Positions 39,878-49,151 of a stretch of DNA of 64,000 nucleotides are shown piece after piece. The position numbers and the translations under genes are program-made. The stretch is from contig NZ_JBFAHM010000011.1 in assembly GCF_040654195.1 (NCBI RefSeq), positions 313,766-377,765 of the forward strand, written 5' to 3'. The notes beneath the pieces are model-generated. The model did not search any database. It saw only the letters and a program-made list of their open reading frames with translations, and was not told where the DNA came from. Source of the stretch: Hamadaea sp013361475 (GTDB taxonomy: Bacteria > Actinomycetota > Actinomycetes > Mycobacteriales > Micromonosporaceae). How positions within the stretch are numbered: the first letter of the stretch is position 1; every line of letters begins with the position of its first letter.

Positions 39878-42682
39878 TTGTCGGAGCTGCGCTTTCACAT
39901 TCTGGGCCCGACGATCGCCAGCCGGGCCGGGCGTGACCTCGAGTTGGGCAGCCCGAAGCAACGCACACTGCTCGTCGCCCTGCTCCTGGAGCCCCGGCGC
40001 GTGCTGCCGATGCGCCGACTGCTGAACCTGCTCTGGGACGACCCGCCCACCTCCGCCACCGCCAACGCGCGCACCTACGCCTACGGGCTCCGCAAGGCGC
40101 TCGGCCCGGTCCTGCACGCCCGCGACGGCGGCTACCGGCTCGACGTGGCTCCCACCGACAGCGATCTCGGCCAGTTCAGCGCCGAAGTGGCGGCCGCCCG
40201 GCTGGCCCGATCGGCCGACGACCTGTCCGCCGCCGAACGGCACTACGAGAAGGCGCTGGGCATGTGGCGCGGCGCGTGCGGCGAGGACCTGCCCGCCGAC
40301 GTGCCCCTGCAGCATCAGCTCGTCACCATCACCGAACGGCGCGCGGTCGCCATGGAGGAGTACGCCGACCTGCGCCTGCGGCAGGGACCGGATCCCCGCC
40401 TGCCGGAGGAACTGCGCCAGGCCCTGGCCGACCATCCGACCCGGGAAGGCCTGTGGGCGCTGCTGATGCGGGCGCTCGCGGCGGGCGGCGACACCGCGGG
40501 CGCGCTGGAGGCGTACCAGCGGGCCCGGACGGAGCTGGCGGCACGACTCGGCGTCGACCCCGGCGCGGAGCTGGTCGACCTGCAACGCTCGATCCTGGCC
40601 CGCGAACCGGCCGTCGTCGTGGCGTCCCCTTCAGCGCCGTCCCGCCCGGTCGTCCCGCACGAACTGCCCGCGCGGCCGCCCGTGTTCGTCGGCCGGGACG
40701 CCGCCGTCGCCGAACTGCTCGACGCCGTCGCCGACCCCGGCGTACGTCGCTACCCGGTGGTGCTGAGCATCGACGGCCCCGGCGGCATCGGCAAATCCAC
40801 CCTCGCCGTCGAACTCGCCCACCGCATCAGCGAGCACCTCCGCGCCGAGGCCGGGCAAGCCGACCGCCAGACCGACGGCGAGATCTACGTCGACCTGCAC
40901 GGCGGCCACAGCGGCCTGCGGCCCGCCAACCCGGCGGAGGTCCTGGTCCGGCTGCTGCGCTCACTCGGCGAACCCGAGCCGGGCCGCGAGGACCTCGGGG
41001 GGCTGTCCGCCCGCTGGCGCAGCCTCACCCACGACCGGCGGCTGCTCGTCGTGCTGGACAACGTGCTCGACGCCGACCAGGTCCGTCCGCTGCTGCCCAA
41101 CGGACCCGGCTGCACCGTCGTCATCACCTCCCGGCCTCGCCTCGCCGACCTCGACGTGACCGCCCGCCAAACGCTGTCGACTCTGGACATCGACACCGCG
41201 GTGCGGCTGCTCAAAGCACACGGCGAGGCCGACGACGGCGCGCTGCGGCAGATCGCGCACTTGTGCGGCGGGCTGCCGCTGGCCCTGCGCATGGCCGCCG
41301 CCCGGCTGGCCAGCCGGACCGACCTGACCGTCGGCGACTTCGCACTGCGGCTCAGCGACGACCGGCTGCGGCTGAGCGAACTCGGCTACCGCGACACCGG
41401 CGTACGCGCGACCTTCCGGTCCAGCTTCGTCGCCCTCGCCGGCAGCGCCGACCCGGTCGACCGGGACGCCGCGAAACTGTTCAGCCTCCTCGGGCTGCTG
41501 CCGGTGTCCGACTGCTCCGCCGAAATCGCCTACGCCCTCGCCGACACCGCCCACGCCGACGCCAGCGTCGGACGGCTCGTCGAACTGCACCTCGTGACCA
41601 GCGACAACGGCCGCCTCCGGCTGCACGACCTGCTGCGCCTGTTCGCCCGGGAAGTCGCCGACGACCTGCCCACCGCCGACACCGGACCGGCGATCCACCG
41701 GGCGGCCTGGTGCTACGCCGAATCCGCCCGGCGAGCCTGGCTCTGCGTACGCCCACTGGCCGGTCGAACGCTCCCGCCGAGCCCGCTCACCCGCGCCACC
41801 CCCGCCGATCCGCGTACGCGGGCCCAGGGCGTGCAGTGGCTGGCCGAAAACTCGGCATCCATGCGCGAACTGCTGTTCGCCCTGCCCGACCTGCCGTCGG
41901 TGCCGCTGTCCGTCGGCGTCGAGATCCTCCGTCACCTGACCAGCCACGACGGGCTCGCCGGGACATTTCGCGACACGGTGGCCGTCGGCGGCCGGGTGGT
42001 CGCACTGGCCTCCACCGCCGGCGACCCCCGCGCCGAACTGGTCGCCCGGCGGCTGCTTGCCATCAACCTCCAACGGCTACGCCGCTACCCGGAGTCCCAA
42101 GCCGAGGTCCGGCCCGCGATCGCGCTGCTGCCGCAGGTGGACGATCCCGTCGAACGCATCACCACCCTCAACACCTTCGGCATCTTCCAGACCGAATGGG
42201 GCGACCTCGACGCCGCCGAACAATCCCTGCGCGCCGGACTGAAACTCGCCCGCGAACACGACGATCCACCCTGGACCAGCCTGCTGCTGCACAGCCTCGG
42301 CATGCACCAACGCGTACGCGGTGTGCTCGGAGAATCGATCGAGCTGCTGCGTGAGGCGTACGGCATCCGCCAGGCACTGGCCGACGAAGTGGGCCAGATC
42401 TACACCCGGATGCAGCTCGGCAAGGCGCTGTCCGCCGCCGGGGAGGTCGCCGAAGGACTGGCACACCTCGACCGGGCGCTCGTGGCCGCGGAACGGCTCA
42501 ACTCCGCCGAACTGGCCCGGGAGATCCGGATCGACCGCATGGAGGTGCTGTCCCGAGCCGGCCGCATCGGCGAGGCCTCCGGCGAACTGCGGGCCGCCCT
42601 GGAGGTGTGCCGCCGCCTCGACGACGAGGCCCTGCGGGCTGAGGTGCTCCGCGAAGCCCAGCGGCTGCGCGTACCGGCATAA
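39878..42682 (+). CDS. SARP/AfsR-type regulator with NB-ARC and TPR domains
   Basis: The 934-residue protein has a winged-helix DNA-binding domain (about 1-95, LGSPKQRTLLVALLLEPRRVLPMRRLLNLLWDD) and a BTAD domain (about 98-245). An NB-ARC ATPase follows, with Walker A DGPGGIGKST (about 299-308) and RLLVVLDNV, and a C-terminal TPR region (about 690-930). AfsR-like proteins activate antibiotic or stress genes in an ATP-dependent manner. The TTG start follows GGGGAGGGGAG. No biosynthetic cluster adjoins it, so the target genes are unclear. Confidence 0.9.
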   Translation: MSELRFHILGPTIASRAGRDLELGSPKQRTLLVALLLEPRRVLPMRRLLNLLWDDPPTSATANARTYAYGLRKALGPVLHARDGGYRLDVAPTDSDLGQFSAEVAAARLARSADDLSAAERHYEKALGMWRGACGEDLPADVPLQHQLVTITERRAVAMEEYADLRLRQGPDPRLPEELRQALADHPTREGLWALLMRALAAGGDTAGALEAYQRARTELAARLGVDPGAELVDLQRSILAREPAVVVASPSAPSRPVVPHELPARPPVFVGRDAAVAELLDAVADPGVRRYPVVLSIDGPGGIGKSTLAVELAHRISEHLRAEAGQADRQTDGEIYVDLHGGHSGLRPANPAEVLVRLLRSLGEPEPGREDLGGLSARWRSLTHDRRLLVVLDNVLDADQVRPLLPNGPGCTVVITSRPRLADLDVTARQTLSTLDIDTAVRLLKAHGEADDGALRQIAHLCGGLPLALRMAAARLASRTDLTVGDFALRLSDDRLRLSELGYRDTGVRATFRSSFVALAGSADPVDRDAAKLFSLLGLLPVSDCSAEIAYALADTAHADASVGRLVELHLVTSDNGRLRLHDLLRLFAREVADDLPTADTGPAIHRAAWCYAESARRAWLCVRPLAGRTLPPSPLTRATPADPRTRAQGVQWLAENSASMRELLFALPDLPSVPLSVGVEILRHLTSHDGLAGTFRDTVAVGGRVVALASTAGDPRAELVARRLLAINLQRLRRYPESQAEVRPAIALLPQVDDPVERITTLNTFGIFQTEWGDLDAAEQSLRAGLKLAREHDDPPWTSLLLHSLGMHQRVRGVLGESIELLREAYGIRQALADEVGQIYTRMQLGKALSAAGEVAEGLAHLDRALVAAERLNSAELAREIRIDRMEVLSRAGRIGEASGELRAALEVCRRLDDEALRAEVLREAQRLRVPA

Positions 42683-42725
42683 CGTATCGGTGATCACGGC
42701 GCGGCGACCGAGAAGGATCACGACG

Positions 42726-43376
42726 GTGAAGAAGTACATCCTGTTCGACCACGACGGGGTTCTGGTGGACACCGAGTTCTGGTATTACCGAGCCGGCGAA
42801 CGCGCCCTGGCCGGCATCGGCCTGACCGTCGACAAAGACCGATACCTGCGGGACATGAGCCAGGGATTGGGCACCTGGGCCCAGGCCAGGGCCGCCGGTG
42901 TCGACGAGGAGACCATCAGCCGCCTGCGCCGGATTCGCGATGATCACTACCAGGAGTACCTCAAGACCGAGGCCATCGAGATCGAAGGCGTCGTCGAGAC
43001 ACTCGCCGACCTGTCCCGGCACGTGCGCATGGCCATCGTGACGACGGCGAAACGCGCCGACTTCGACGTCATCCACGCCCAGCGCGACATCCGGAGGTTC
43101 ATGGACTTCGTCCTCGTCCGCGAGGACTACCGGCTCGCCAAGCCGCACCCCGAACCGTACCTGACCGGCTTGCGGCGCTTCGGCGCCGCCCAGCAGGAGA
43201 CGCTGGTCGTGGAGGACTCCTCTCGCGGTCTGAACTCCGCGGTGGCGGCCGGCATCGACTGCGCCGTCGTCCACAACGACTTCACCCAAGCACAAGACTT
43301 CTCGCAGGCCACGCATCGCATCAAGACTCTCCGCGAGCTGACGGACATCATCCTCGACAGCGCCGGAGACAGCTGA
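42726..43376 (+). CDS. HAD-superfamily phosphatase (beta-phosphoglucomutase-like)
   Basis: The 216-residue protein has motif I LFDHDGVLVDTE (Asp8 nucleophile, DxD as DHD), a helical cap, motif II VTTAKR, motif III AKPHPEPYL and motif IV VVEDSSRGLNSAVAAG. It probably acts on a sugar or nucleotide phosphate. It begins at GTG after a GAGAAGGA site, 43 bases downstream of the SARP gene, and may share its transcript. Confidence 0.85.
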   Translation: MKKYILFDHDGVLVDTEFWYYRAGERALAGIGLTVDKDRYLRDMSQGLGTWAQARAAGVDEETISRLRRIRDDHYQEYLKTEAIEIEGVVETLADLSRHVRMAIVTTAKRADFDVIHAQRDIRRFMDFVLVREDYRLAKPHPEPYLTGLRRFGAAQQETLVVEDSSRGLNSAVAAGIDCAVVHNDFTQAQDFSQATHRIKTLRELTDIILDSAGDS

Positions 43377-43441
43377 GAACCCAGGGGGCCCGGGGGACGG
43401 GCTCGGGACGACATGCCCGCCGCTCGTGCTTCAATGGGACG

Positions 43442-44572
43442 ATGGCAGAGCCTGATCCCGCCGGAAGGTCGCTCGCCGACCGCGTACCGCCGTCGTTGGT
43501 GTTCCGGTGGGCGGTCGCCGGCGCTGCCGGGGTCGTGGCCGTCGCCGCGGTGGTGCTCGGGCTCTACACCGTCCGCAACATCCTCGTCCTGGTCTTGATC
43601 GCGTTGTTCGTCGCGGTCAGCCTCGATCCGGCTGTGCGCTGGATGGTACGCAGAGGGCTCCACCGCAGCTGGGCGGTCAGCATCGTGATCCTGGTCCTCG
43701 TCGCGCTGTTCGGCTTGTTCGTGTGGTCGATCGTGCCGCCGGTCGTGGACCAGAGCGGGACCCTGCTGCAGAAGCTGCCGAGCTATGTGCAGACGTGGTC
43801 GGAGAAGTCCCGCGCCATCCAGGAGATCACCGACCGGTACAACCTCACCGACCGGCTGACCTCGCTCGCGGGTGAGTTGCCGGGGCGGATCGCCAACGGC
43901 GCGCTCGGCTTCGTGCAGAAGCTGTTCGGCACGATCGCCGCCGCGCTGACCGTGCTCGTGCTGTCGATCTACTTCATGGCCGACATGCCGCGGTTGCAGC
44001 GGGGTGTGGTGCGCCTGTTCCCGCCCGCGCACCGCCGTCGGGGCGCGCACATCGTCGCCGTCGTCGTGGACAAGGTCGGCGGCTACATGATCGGCAACAT
44101 CGTCATCTCGCTCATCGCCGGAGTGGCCGCGTTCATCTGCTTCCAAGCCGTCGGCGTCCCGTACGCCGTCCCGCTGGCCGTCATGGTCGCCATCACCGAC
44201 CTCATCCCGATGATCGGGGCCAGCCTGGGCGCCATCATCGGCGTCGGGGTCTCGTTGCTGACCGTCGGGATCTGGCCACGATCCATCGTCGTGCTGTTGT
44301 TCTTCATCGCGTACCAGCAGATCGAGAACTACCTGATCCAGCCGCGGGTGATGCGTAACGCGGTCGACCTGTCGCCGGTGGCCGTCCTGGTCGTGGCGCT
44401 GATCGGCGGGACCGTGCTCGGCCTGGTCGGCGCGCTCATGGCGATCCCGATCGCGGCCGCGGTCAAGGTCGTGCTCACGCCGATGGTCGTCGCCGACGAT
44501 CCGGCCGACGCCGGGGACGGCGAGGACGGCGAGGACCCCGGCACCGGTGGGGCCGAACCGGCGGCGGCCTGA
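43442..44572 (+). CDS. AI-2E family transporter
   Basis: The 376-residue membrane protein has about eight helices and the family features NILVLVLIALFVAVSLDPAVRWM, the GALGFVQKLFGT and YFMADMPRL region, and IAGVAAFICF, DLIPMIGASLGAIIGV and YQQIENYLIQPRVM. AI-2E family proteins transport small molecules or ions; few members move autoinducer-2 despite the name. The acidic C-terminal tail (DDPADAGDGEDGEDPG) is typical of actinomycete versions. Confidence 0.88.
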   Translation: MAEPDPAGRSLADRVPPSLVFRWAVAGAAGVVAVAAVVLGLYTVRNILVLVLIALFVAVSLDPAVRWMVRRGLHRSWAVSIVILVLVALFGLFVWSIVPPVVDQSGTLLQKLPSYVQTWSEKSRAIQEITDRYNLTDRLTSLAGELPGRIANGALGFVQKLFGTIAAALTVLVLSIYFMADMPRLQRGVVRLFPPAHRRRGAHIVAVVVDKVGGYMIGNIVISLIAGVAAFICFQAVGVPYAVPLAVMVAITDLIPMIGASLGAIIGVGVSLLTVGIWPRSIVVLLFFIAYQQIENYLIQPRVMRNAVDLSPVAVLVVALIGGTVLGLVGALMAIPIAAAVKVVLTPMVVADDPADAGDGEDGEDPGTGGAEPAAA

Positions 44573-44581
44573 GCCTACGGG

Positions 44582-45166
44582 CTACTGCCCGATCCGGCCG
44601 TCGATCCGTTCGCGCAGGAAGTCGACGTGGCCCATGTGGCGGGCGTACTCCTCGACCATGCCGAGCACGACGTCTCGATAAGACAGCGAGCCACCGCCAC
44701 TGCCGTGCTTGTTCTCGGGATCGTCGACGATGGCGTCGAGGCTCGGCGCGTCGGCGAGGAACCGGGTGGAGAACTCGACCTCGGCCCGCCATGCCGCCCA
44801 GGCCTCGGCGACGACCTCGGGGTCGGCGACCGCACCGTCGAAGTCGCCGTCACGGTTGGTCTCGGAGCAGTACAACTTCGGCACATCCTGGCCGGCGAGC
44901 AGGACGCGGAACGTCCCGCGCTCCATCTCGGCGAGGTGCCGCACGAGTCCCAGAAGCGACATCGTCGAGGGCTCGACCGAGCGCCGGGCCATCTGCTCGG
45001 CGTCGAGTCCGGCGCACTTCAGCTCCAGGGTGAGGCGTTGACAGCGCAACGACTCGGCCAGCGTGGTGCGCTCGTCGGCCATCGAGGGGCCGTGCTCGCG
45101 GGGGTCGTCGTCGGAGGGGCGGCCGTCCTCGGTGAACATGTCGGCCCGTCGGGTGGTGGTGGTCAT
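44582..45166 (-). CDS. DinB/DUF664 family protein
   Basis: The 194-residue protein is of the DinB-like four-helix fold, DUF664 subgroup: LAESLRCQRLTLELKCAGLDAEQMARRSVEPSTMSLLGLVRHLAEMER and later YARHMGHVDFLRERIDG. The His residues of HLAEMER and HMGH would form the metal site seen in DinB and mycothiol-dependent proteins. The frame stays open upstream, but ATG 45166 gives the family length. Confidence 0.85.
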   Translation of the reverse strand: MTTTTRRADMFTEDGRPSDDDPREHGPSMADERTTLAESLRCQRLTLELKCAGLDAEQMARRSVEPSTMSLLGLVRHLAEMERGTFRVLLAGQDVPKLYCSETNRDGDFDGAVADPEVVAEAWAAWRAEVEFSTRFLADAPSLDAIVDDPENKHGSGGGSLSYRDVVLGMVEEYARHMGHVDFLRERIDGRIGQ

Positions 45167-45207
45167 ATAGTCATCCTGGTCACGGCTTTCGGCGTATAAC
45201 AACTGAT

Positions 45208-46968
45208 TTAACCGAGACGCCGGGCGGCATTGACCAGGCCGACGTGGCTGAACGCCTGCGGCGTGTTGCCCAGATGGCGACCCACGACCGGGTCGTACTC
45301 CTCGGCCAGGATGCCCAGGTCGTTGCGGAGCGTGAGCAGCCGCTCGAACAGCTCCACCGCCTCCCGATCCCGGCCGATCCCGGACAGGGCCTCGGCGAGC
45401 CAGAAGGTGCAGGCGATGAACGCGCCCTCGGTGCCGGGCAGACCGTCCACGCCCCCGTCGGCCCGCGGGTCGTAGCGCAGCAGGAAGCCGTCGTGGCTCA
45501 GCTCGCGCCGCAGCGCGTCGACCGTGCCCGCCACCCGCGGGTCGTCCCAGGGCAGGAAGCCGACCCGGGGCAGCAGCAGCAGCGCGGCGTCGAGCCCGCG
45601 CGAGCCGTAGAACTGTGTGAACGTGTTGCGGCTGGGATCGAAGCCGCGCTCGCAGACCTCGGCGTGCACGGCGTCCCGCGCGGCGCGCCACCGATCGGCG
45701 TCGCCCGGCAGCCCGAACTTCTCCACGGCCTGCACCGCGCGGTCGAAGCCGGTCCACGCCATCACCTTCGAGTGCACGAAGTGCTGCCGGTCGCCTCGGA
45801 CCTCCCACAACCCGTTGTCGGGCTCGTCCCAATGGCTTTCGAGGTAGTCCAGCAACGCCCGCTGCAGATCCCACGCCTCGTCGGTGGCGCCCATGCCGAC
45901 CGCGCGCGACTGGTGCAGCCCGTCGAGGACCTCACCCCACACGTCCAGCTGGAACTGGCCCGACGCCGCGTTGCCGACGCGCACCGGCGACGACTGTTCG
46001 TAGCCGGGCAACCAGTCCAACGTGTATTCGGTGAGGCGGCGCGTGCCGTCGATCCCGTACATGATCTGCAGATCGGCGGGATCGCCGGCGGCCGCCCGCA
46101 GCAGCCACTCGCGCCAGGCCTTGGCCTCGGCGACGAACCCGGTGCCGAGCAACGCCTGCAGCGTGAACGTCGCGTCCCGCAGCCAGCAGTAGCGGTAGTC
46201 CCAGTTGCGGGGGCCGCCCGGCTGCTCCGGCAACGACGTCGTGGCCGCCGCGAGTATGCCGCCCGTCGGGGCGTAGGTGAGGGCCTTGAGCAGGATCAGT
46301 GACCGCCGCACCGGCTCCTGCCACCGGCCGTCGTAGCGGAACCGGGTCATCCAGTCCGCCCAGAACTGCTCGGTGTCGGCCAGCGCCTGACCCGGGTCGA
46401 CGTGCTTCGGCGTCGGCTCGTGCGACGGGCGGTAGGTCAGCACGAACGGCACCCGCTGACCGGCGGTCACCGTGAACTCCGCGTAACTGGTGAAGTCCTG
46501 GCCGTAGACCTTGACCGGCGTGCTCAGCCAGGCCGCGTCCGGGCCGGCGATCGCCGCGAGCTGACCGCCGAGGTGGCGTACCCACGGGACGATGCGGCCG
46601 TAGTCGAACCGCAGCCGCAGCGCCATCTTCATCGGCACGGTGCCGCTGACCCCCTCGACGACCCGCACGATGTCCGCGGCCTCCCCGCGGGGCGGCATGA
46701 AGTCGACCACCCGGACCGTGCCCTGGGTGGACTCCCACTCCGATTCGAGGATGAGCGAGTCACCGCGGTACCGCCGTCGCGTCGCCGGGCCGCCGTCCGC
46801 GGGCGCCATCCGCCAGAACCCCGCCTCCGGGCCGCCGAGCAGCGCGGCGAAGCACGCGGGTGCGTCGAACCGGGGCAGGCACAGCCAGTCCACCGAGCCG
46901 TCCCGGCCGACCAGTGCCCCGGTGTGCAGATCCCCGATAAGCCCGTAATCCTCGATACGCTGCGGCAT
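45208..46968 (-). CDS. GH15 glycoside hydrolase (glucoamylase/trehalase-like)
   Basis: The 586-residue cytoplasmic enzyme begins RIEDYGLIGDLHTGALVGRDGSVDWLCLPRFD, the typical N-terminal beta-sandwich. An (alpha/alpha)6 barrel follows with WDYRYCWLRDATFTLQALL, ALLDYLESHWDEPDNGLWEVRG and a C-terminal FLLRYD...EGAFIACTFWLAEAL, which carries the catalytic Glu residues. Actinobacterial and mycobacterial relatives cleave trehalose. Glucoamylase activity is the alternative. No signal peptide is present. Confidence 0.9.
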   Translation of the reverse strand: MPQRIEDYGLIGDLHTGALVGRDGSVDWLCLPRFDAPACFAALLGGPEAGFWRMAPADGGPATRRRYRGDSLILESEWESTQGTVRVVDFMPPRGEAADIVRVVEGVSGTVPMKMALRLRFDYGRIVPWVRHLGGQLAAIAGPDAAWLSTPVKVYGQDFTSYAEFTVTAGQRVPFVLTYRPSHEPTPKHVDPGQALADTEQFWADWMTRFRYDGRWQEPVRRSLILLKALTYAPTGGILAAATTSLPEQPGGPRNWDYRYCWLRDATFTLQALLGTGFVAEAKAWREWLLRAAAGDPADLQIMYGIDGTRRLTEYTLDWLPGYEQSSPVRVGNAASGQFQLDVWGEVLDGLHQSRAVGMGATDEAWDLQRALLDYLESHWDEPDNGLWEVRGDRQHFVHSKVMAWTGFDRAVQAVEKFGLPGDADRWRAARDAVHAEVCERGFDPSRNTFTQFYGSRGLDAALLLLPRVGFLPWDDPRVAGTVDALRRELSHDGFLLRYDPRADGGVDGLPGTEGAFIACTFWLAEALSGIGRDREAVELFERLLTLRNDLGILAEEYDPVVGRHLGNTPQAFSHVGLVNAARRLG

Positions 46969-47103
46969 GCTCCCATGATCTCCCGAAGGCGCGGTCCATG
47001 TGGGTATCGGCGGTTCGTGCCATCGTCGACCGGGTCCGATCGGTGGGCTGATCGGCCTGCTTTGGGGAGGTCGCCGGCCAGCTCACCCGGCATCCTCGAA
47101 GCC

Positions 47104-47388
47104 GTGTCTCAGTTCAAGCTGGTCGGCGCGGTGCTGCGCGCCATGAAGGCCGCGTACGCCGACCTGATCGGCGACTTCGTCACCCACCGCATCCGCAGCC
47201 GGGCCGCGCGTCTCGGGTTCGCTCTGACGGTGCTCGTCGTGGGTGCGCTGACCGGCGGCAATGTGCTCGGTCAGGCGTACGCCGAAGGCGGCCCGCTGAT
47301 CCGCGTCGTCGCGGTCTTCGCCGCGGCGACCTGGGTGCTCGGCTTCGGGCATACGGCCGCGTTGATCGCCCGTCCCGCCCGCCGCTGA
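47104..47388 (+). CDS. small membrane protein, unrecognised
   Basis: The 94-residue protein has a basic amphipathic N-terminal region (VGAVLRAMKAAYADLIGDFVTHRIRSRAARLG) and two membrane helices (about 36-52 and 64-90). It starts at GTG and is divergent from the GH15 gene. No family is recognised. Confidence 0.55.
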   Translation: MSQFKLVGAVLRAMKAAYADLIGDFVTHRIRSRAARLGFALTVLVVGALTGGNVLGQAYAEGGPLIRVVAVFAAATWVLGFGHTAALIARPARR

Positions 47389-47504
47389 CCGCCACACCCA
47401 CCTCGTAGACCTCTCGTTTCGGGCATAGGCGACAAGGCAGGTTAGCCGAGCGGCGTGGCAGGGTAGCAGTCGACACGATGGCCCCCGTCGACTGGAAGGA
47501 CCGC

Positions 47505-47990
47505 ATGCCCGACTTTGCCGACCGTCCCGTCGTGGACCAGCGCCGCCTGCGGATCGACGGCCCGTTCACCTCGGCCGATCTGGAGCCGATCCGGCGGCAG
47601 CTCGACACCGAGTGCGCGGCCTGGGGCGTGCCGCCCCGGGTCCGGTCCGTGCTCGTCCTGGTCGCGACGGAACTCGTGGCGAACATCGTCGTGCACTGCG
47701 ACGGAGAAGGCCGGCTGCAAGTCGCCCTCTACCGGGGGCGGCTCGTGTGCCAGGCGTTCGACCGGGGGCCGGGCATCCCGCGCAGCCATCGGGCCGGCTG
47801 GCGGCCGCCGTCGCCGTCCGCACCCGGCGGCCGCGGCCTGTGGCTGGCCCGCGTCTTCGCCGACCGGTTCGCCGTCGACTCCAGTCCGCTGGGCACGACG
47901 GTCACCGCAGTCATCGACATCCGTCCATCGTCGTCGTCGCTGCGCGGCGGCAGCGAGCCCCCCGACAGTTCCGAGGCCGACGAGCGGTGA
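47505..47990 (+). CDS. anti-sigma regulatory kinase-like ATPase (HATPase_c)
   Basis: The 161-residue GHKL-type ATP-binding protein has the N-box VLVATELVANIVVHC, the G1 region FDRGPGIP and the G2 region APGGRGLWLARVFADRF. It resembles RsbW/serine-kinase-like regulators that bind sigma factors or STAS partners. A STAS gene follows 31 bases later. GGAAGG precedes ATG 47505; ATG 47478 is also in frame. Confidence 0.85.
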   Translation: MPDFADRPVVDQRRLRIDGPFTSADLEPIRRQLDTECAAWGVPPRVRSVLVLVATELVANIVVHCDGEGRLQVALYRGRLVCQAFDRGPGIPRSHRAGWRPPSPSAPGGRGLWLARVFADRFAVDSSPLGTTVTAVIDIRPSSSSLRGGSEPPDSSEADER

Positions 47991-48021
47991 AGCAATGATC
48001 GAATCACGTTAGGGTGTACCG

Positions 48022-48321
48022 ATGTTGACCGTCGAGATCTCCGGCGACGCCGCCGTGACCAGGGTCGCCCTGGCCGGCGAACTCGACCTGGACTCGAAGG
48101 CGCTGCTCGCCCAAGCCGTGCTCGAAGCACCCGCGAAGGTCGTCGAACTCGACCTGGCCGCGCTCACCTACTGCGACTCGGCCGGCATCGGCGCCCTCGT
48201 CACGGCGCAACGCGAGGCGCGCGACGACGGCCGGGCGCTCTACCTGGTCAACGTCGGCGGCATGGTGCAAACCATCCTGCAGGTCTCCGGCGTCCTCACC
48301 GAACTGACCCGGCGCGCCTGA
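48022..48321 (+). CDS. STAS-domain anti-sigma factor antagonist
   Basis: The 99-residue protein has the STAS fold: VTRVALAGELDLDSKALLAQAV, the phosphorylation loop LTYCDSAGIGALVTAQREA (Ser in CDSAG) and the ending TILQVSGVLTELT. It is the likely partner of the ATPase encoded just upstream, in a partner-switching pair that would control a sigma factor. No sigma factor gene lies nearby. A decayed STAS fragment with a similar ending lies at 8336-8454. Confidence 0.88.
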   Translation: MLTVEISGDAAVTRVALAGELDLDSKALLAQAVLEAPAKVVELDLAALTYCDSAGIGALVTAQREARDDGRALYLVNVGGMVQTILQVSGVLTELTRRA

Positions 48322-48357
48322 CTCTCCGCGTCGTCACAGGGCAGTCCTCGCGCGCCG

Positions 48358-49074
48358 CTACTCCACCGGCCAGAGTAGGCAGAACGGCTTTCCAGCCGGG
48401 TCGGCGTAGACGTGCCAGTTGTCGCCCAACCCGGGCATCCGCCGGGCGCCGAGGGCCAGCGCCGCCCGGTCGGCCACCTCGATGTCGTCGACCATGATGT
48501 CGAAATGGAACTGCTGCGGATGGGCCGGATCCGGCCACTGCGGCGCGGTATAGACGTCGACCTGCTGGAACATGATCGGGCGGTCGCCCTCCTCGCCGAT
48601 CATGGCCATGCCGTCGCCCTCATACGTGATCGGCTTGCCGAGCAGCTCGCTGTAGAACGCCGACAGCGCCTTGGCGTCGGGACAGTCGATCATGACGCCC
48701 ATCAGCGTCACCTTCGGGTCGTCGGCCTTCAGGCAGAGGTCGAACGGGTGACCGGCCGGATCGGCCAAGGTATGCCAGGTCTCGTTCTCCCGGAGCAGGG
48801 TCGCCCCCAAAGCGAGCGCGCGACCAGTGCCCTCGGCCAGGTCGGGCACGCGTAGATCCAGGTGCGCCTGCTGTGGATACGCCGGATCGGGCCAGCGCGG
48901 CGGCACATGGTCGGGCGCATGCTGCAGGCCGACCCGCCAGCCGTCGTCGGTGGTCATCGTGATCCACTCGTCGTCGGCGTAGCGCTGGGTCCATCCAGCG
49001 AGCTGCGCATAGAAGGCAGACAGGCCGGCGATGTCGGCCGCGTCGATCACGATCGTCTTGAGCTGTCCCACCAT
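48358..49074 (-). CDS. VOC (glyoxalase-like) protein with two domains
   Basis: The 238-residue protein consists of two tandem glyoxalase/VOC modules (about 1-115 and 120-238): TIVIDAADIAGLSAFYAQLAGW and VMIDCPDAKALSAFYSELLG, each ending in WHTLADPAGHPFDLC or WHVYADPAGKPFCLLW. The metal ligands of true glyoxalases are partly kept. Such proteins often bind or modify small molecules, including antibiotics. It lies 77 bases downstream of the DNA glycosylase gene on the same strand. Confidence 0.85.
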   Translation of the reverse strand: MVGQLKTIVIDAADIAGLSAFYAQLAGWTQRYADDEWITMTTDDGWRVGLQHAPDHVPPRWPDPAYPQQAHLDLRVPDLAEGTGRALALGATLLRENETWHTLADPAGHPFDLCLKADDPKVTLMGVMIDCPDAKALSAFYSELLGKPITYEGDGMAMIGEEGDRPIMFQQVDVYTAPQWPDPAHPQQFHFDIMVDDIEVADRAALALGARRMPGLGDNWHVYADPAGKPFCLLWPVE

Positions 49075-49151
49075 GCCTCACATCCTCCTCCACGCCACCG
49101 ACATCGTTCGGCCGGCACCGTCGACCGCACGGGTCGGTTCTGCTCGACCGG

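Noticed and set aside
39878..44572. Start of an antibiotic biosynthetic cluster around the SARP regulator
   Set aside because: No synthase, carrier protein or tailoring enzymes are present nearby; neighbours are housekeeping-type genes.
43442..44572. Autoinducer-2 exporter
   Set aside because: The family name is historical; nothing in the sequence or context supports quorum-sensing transport.
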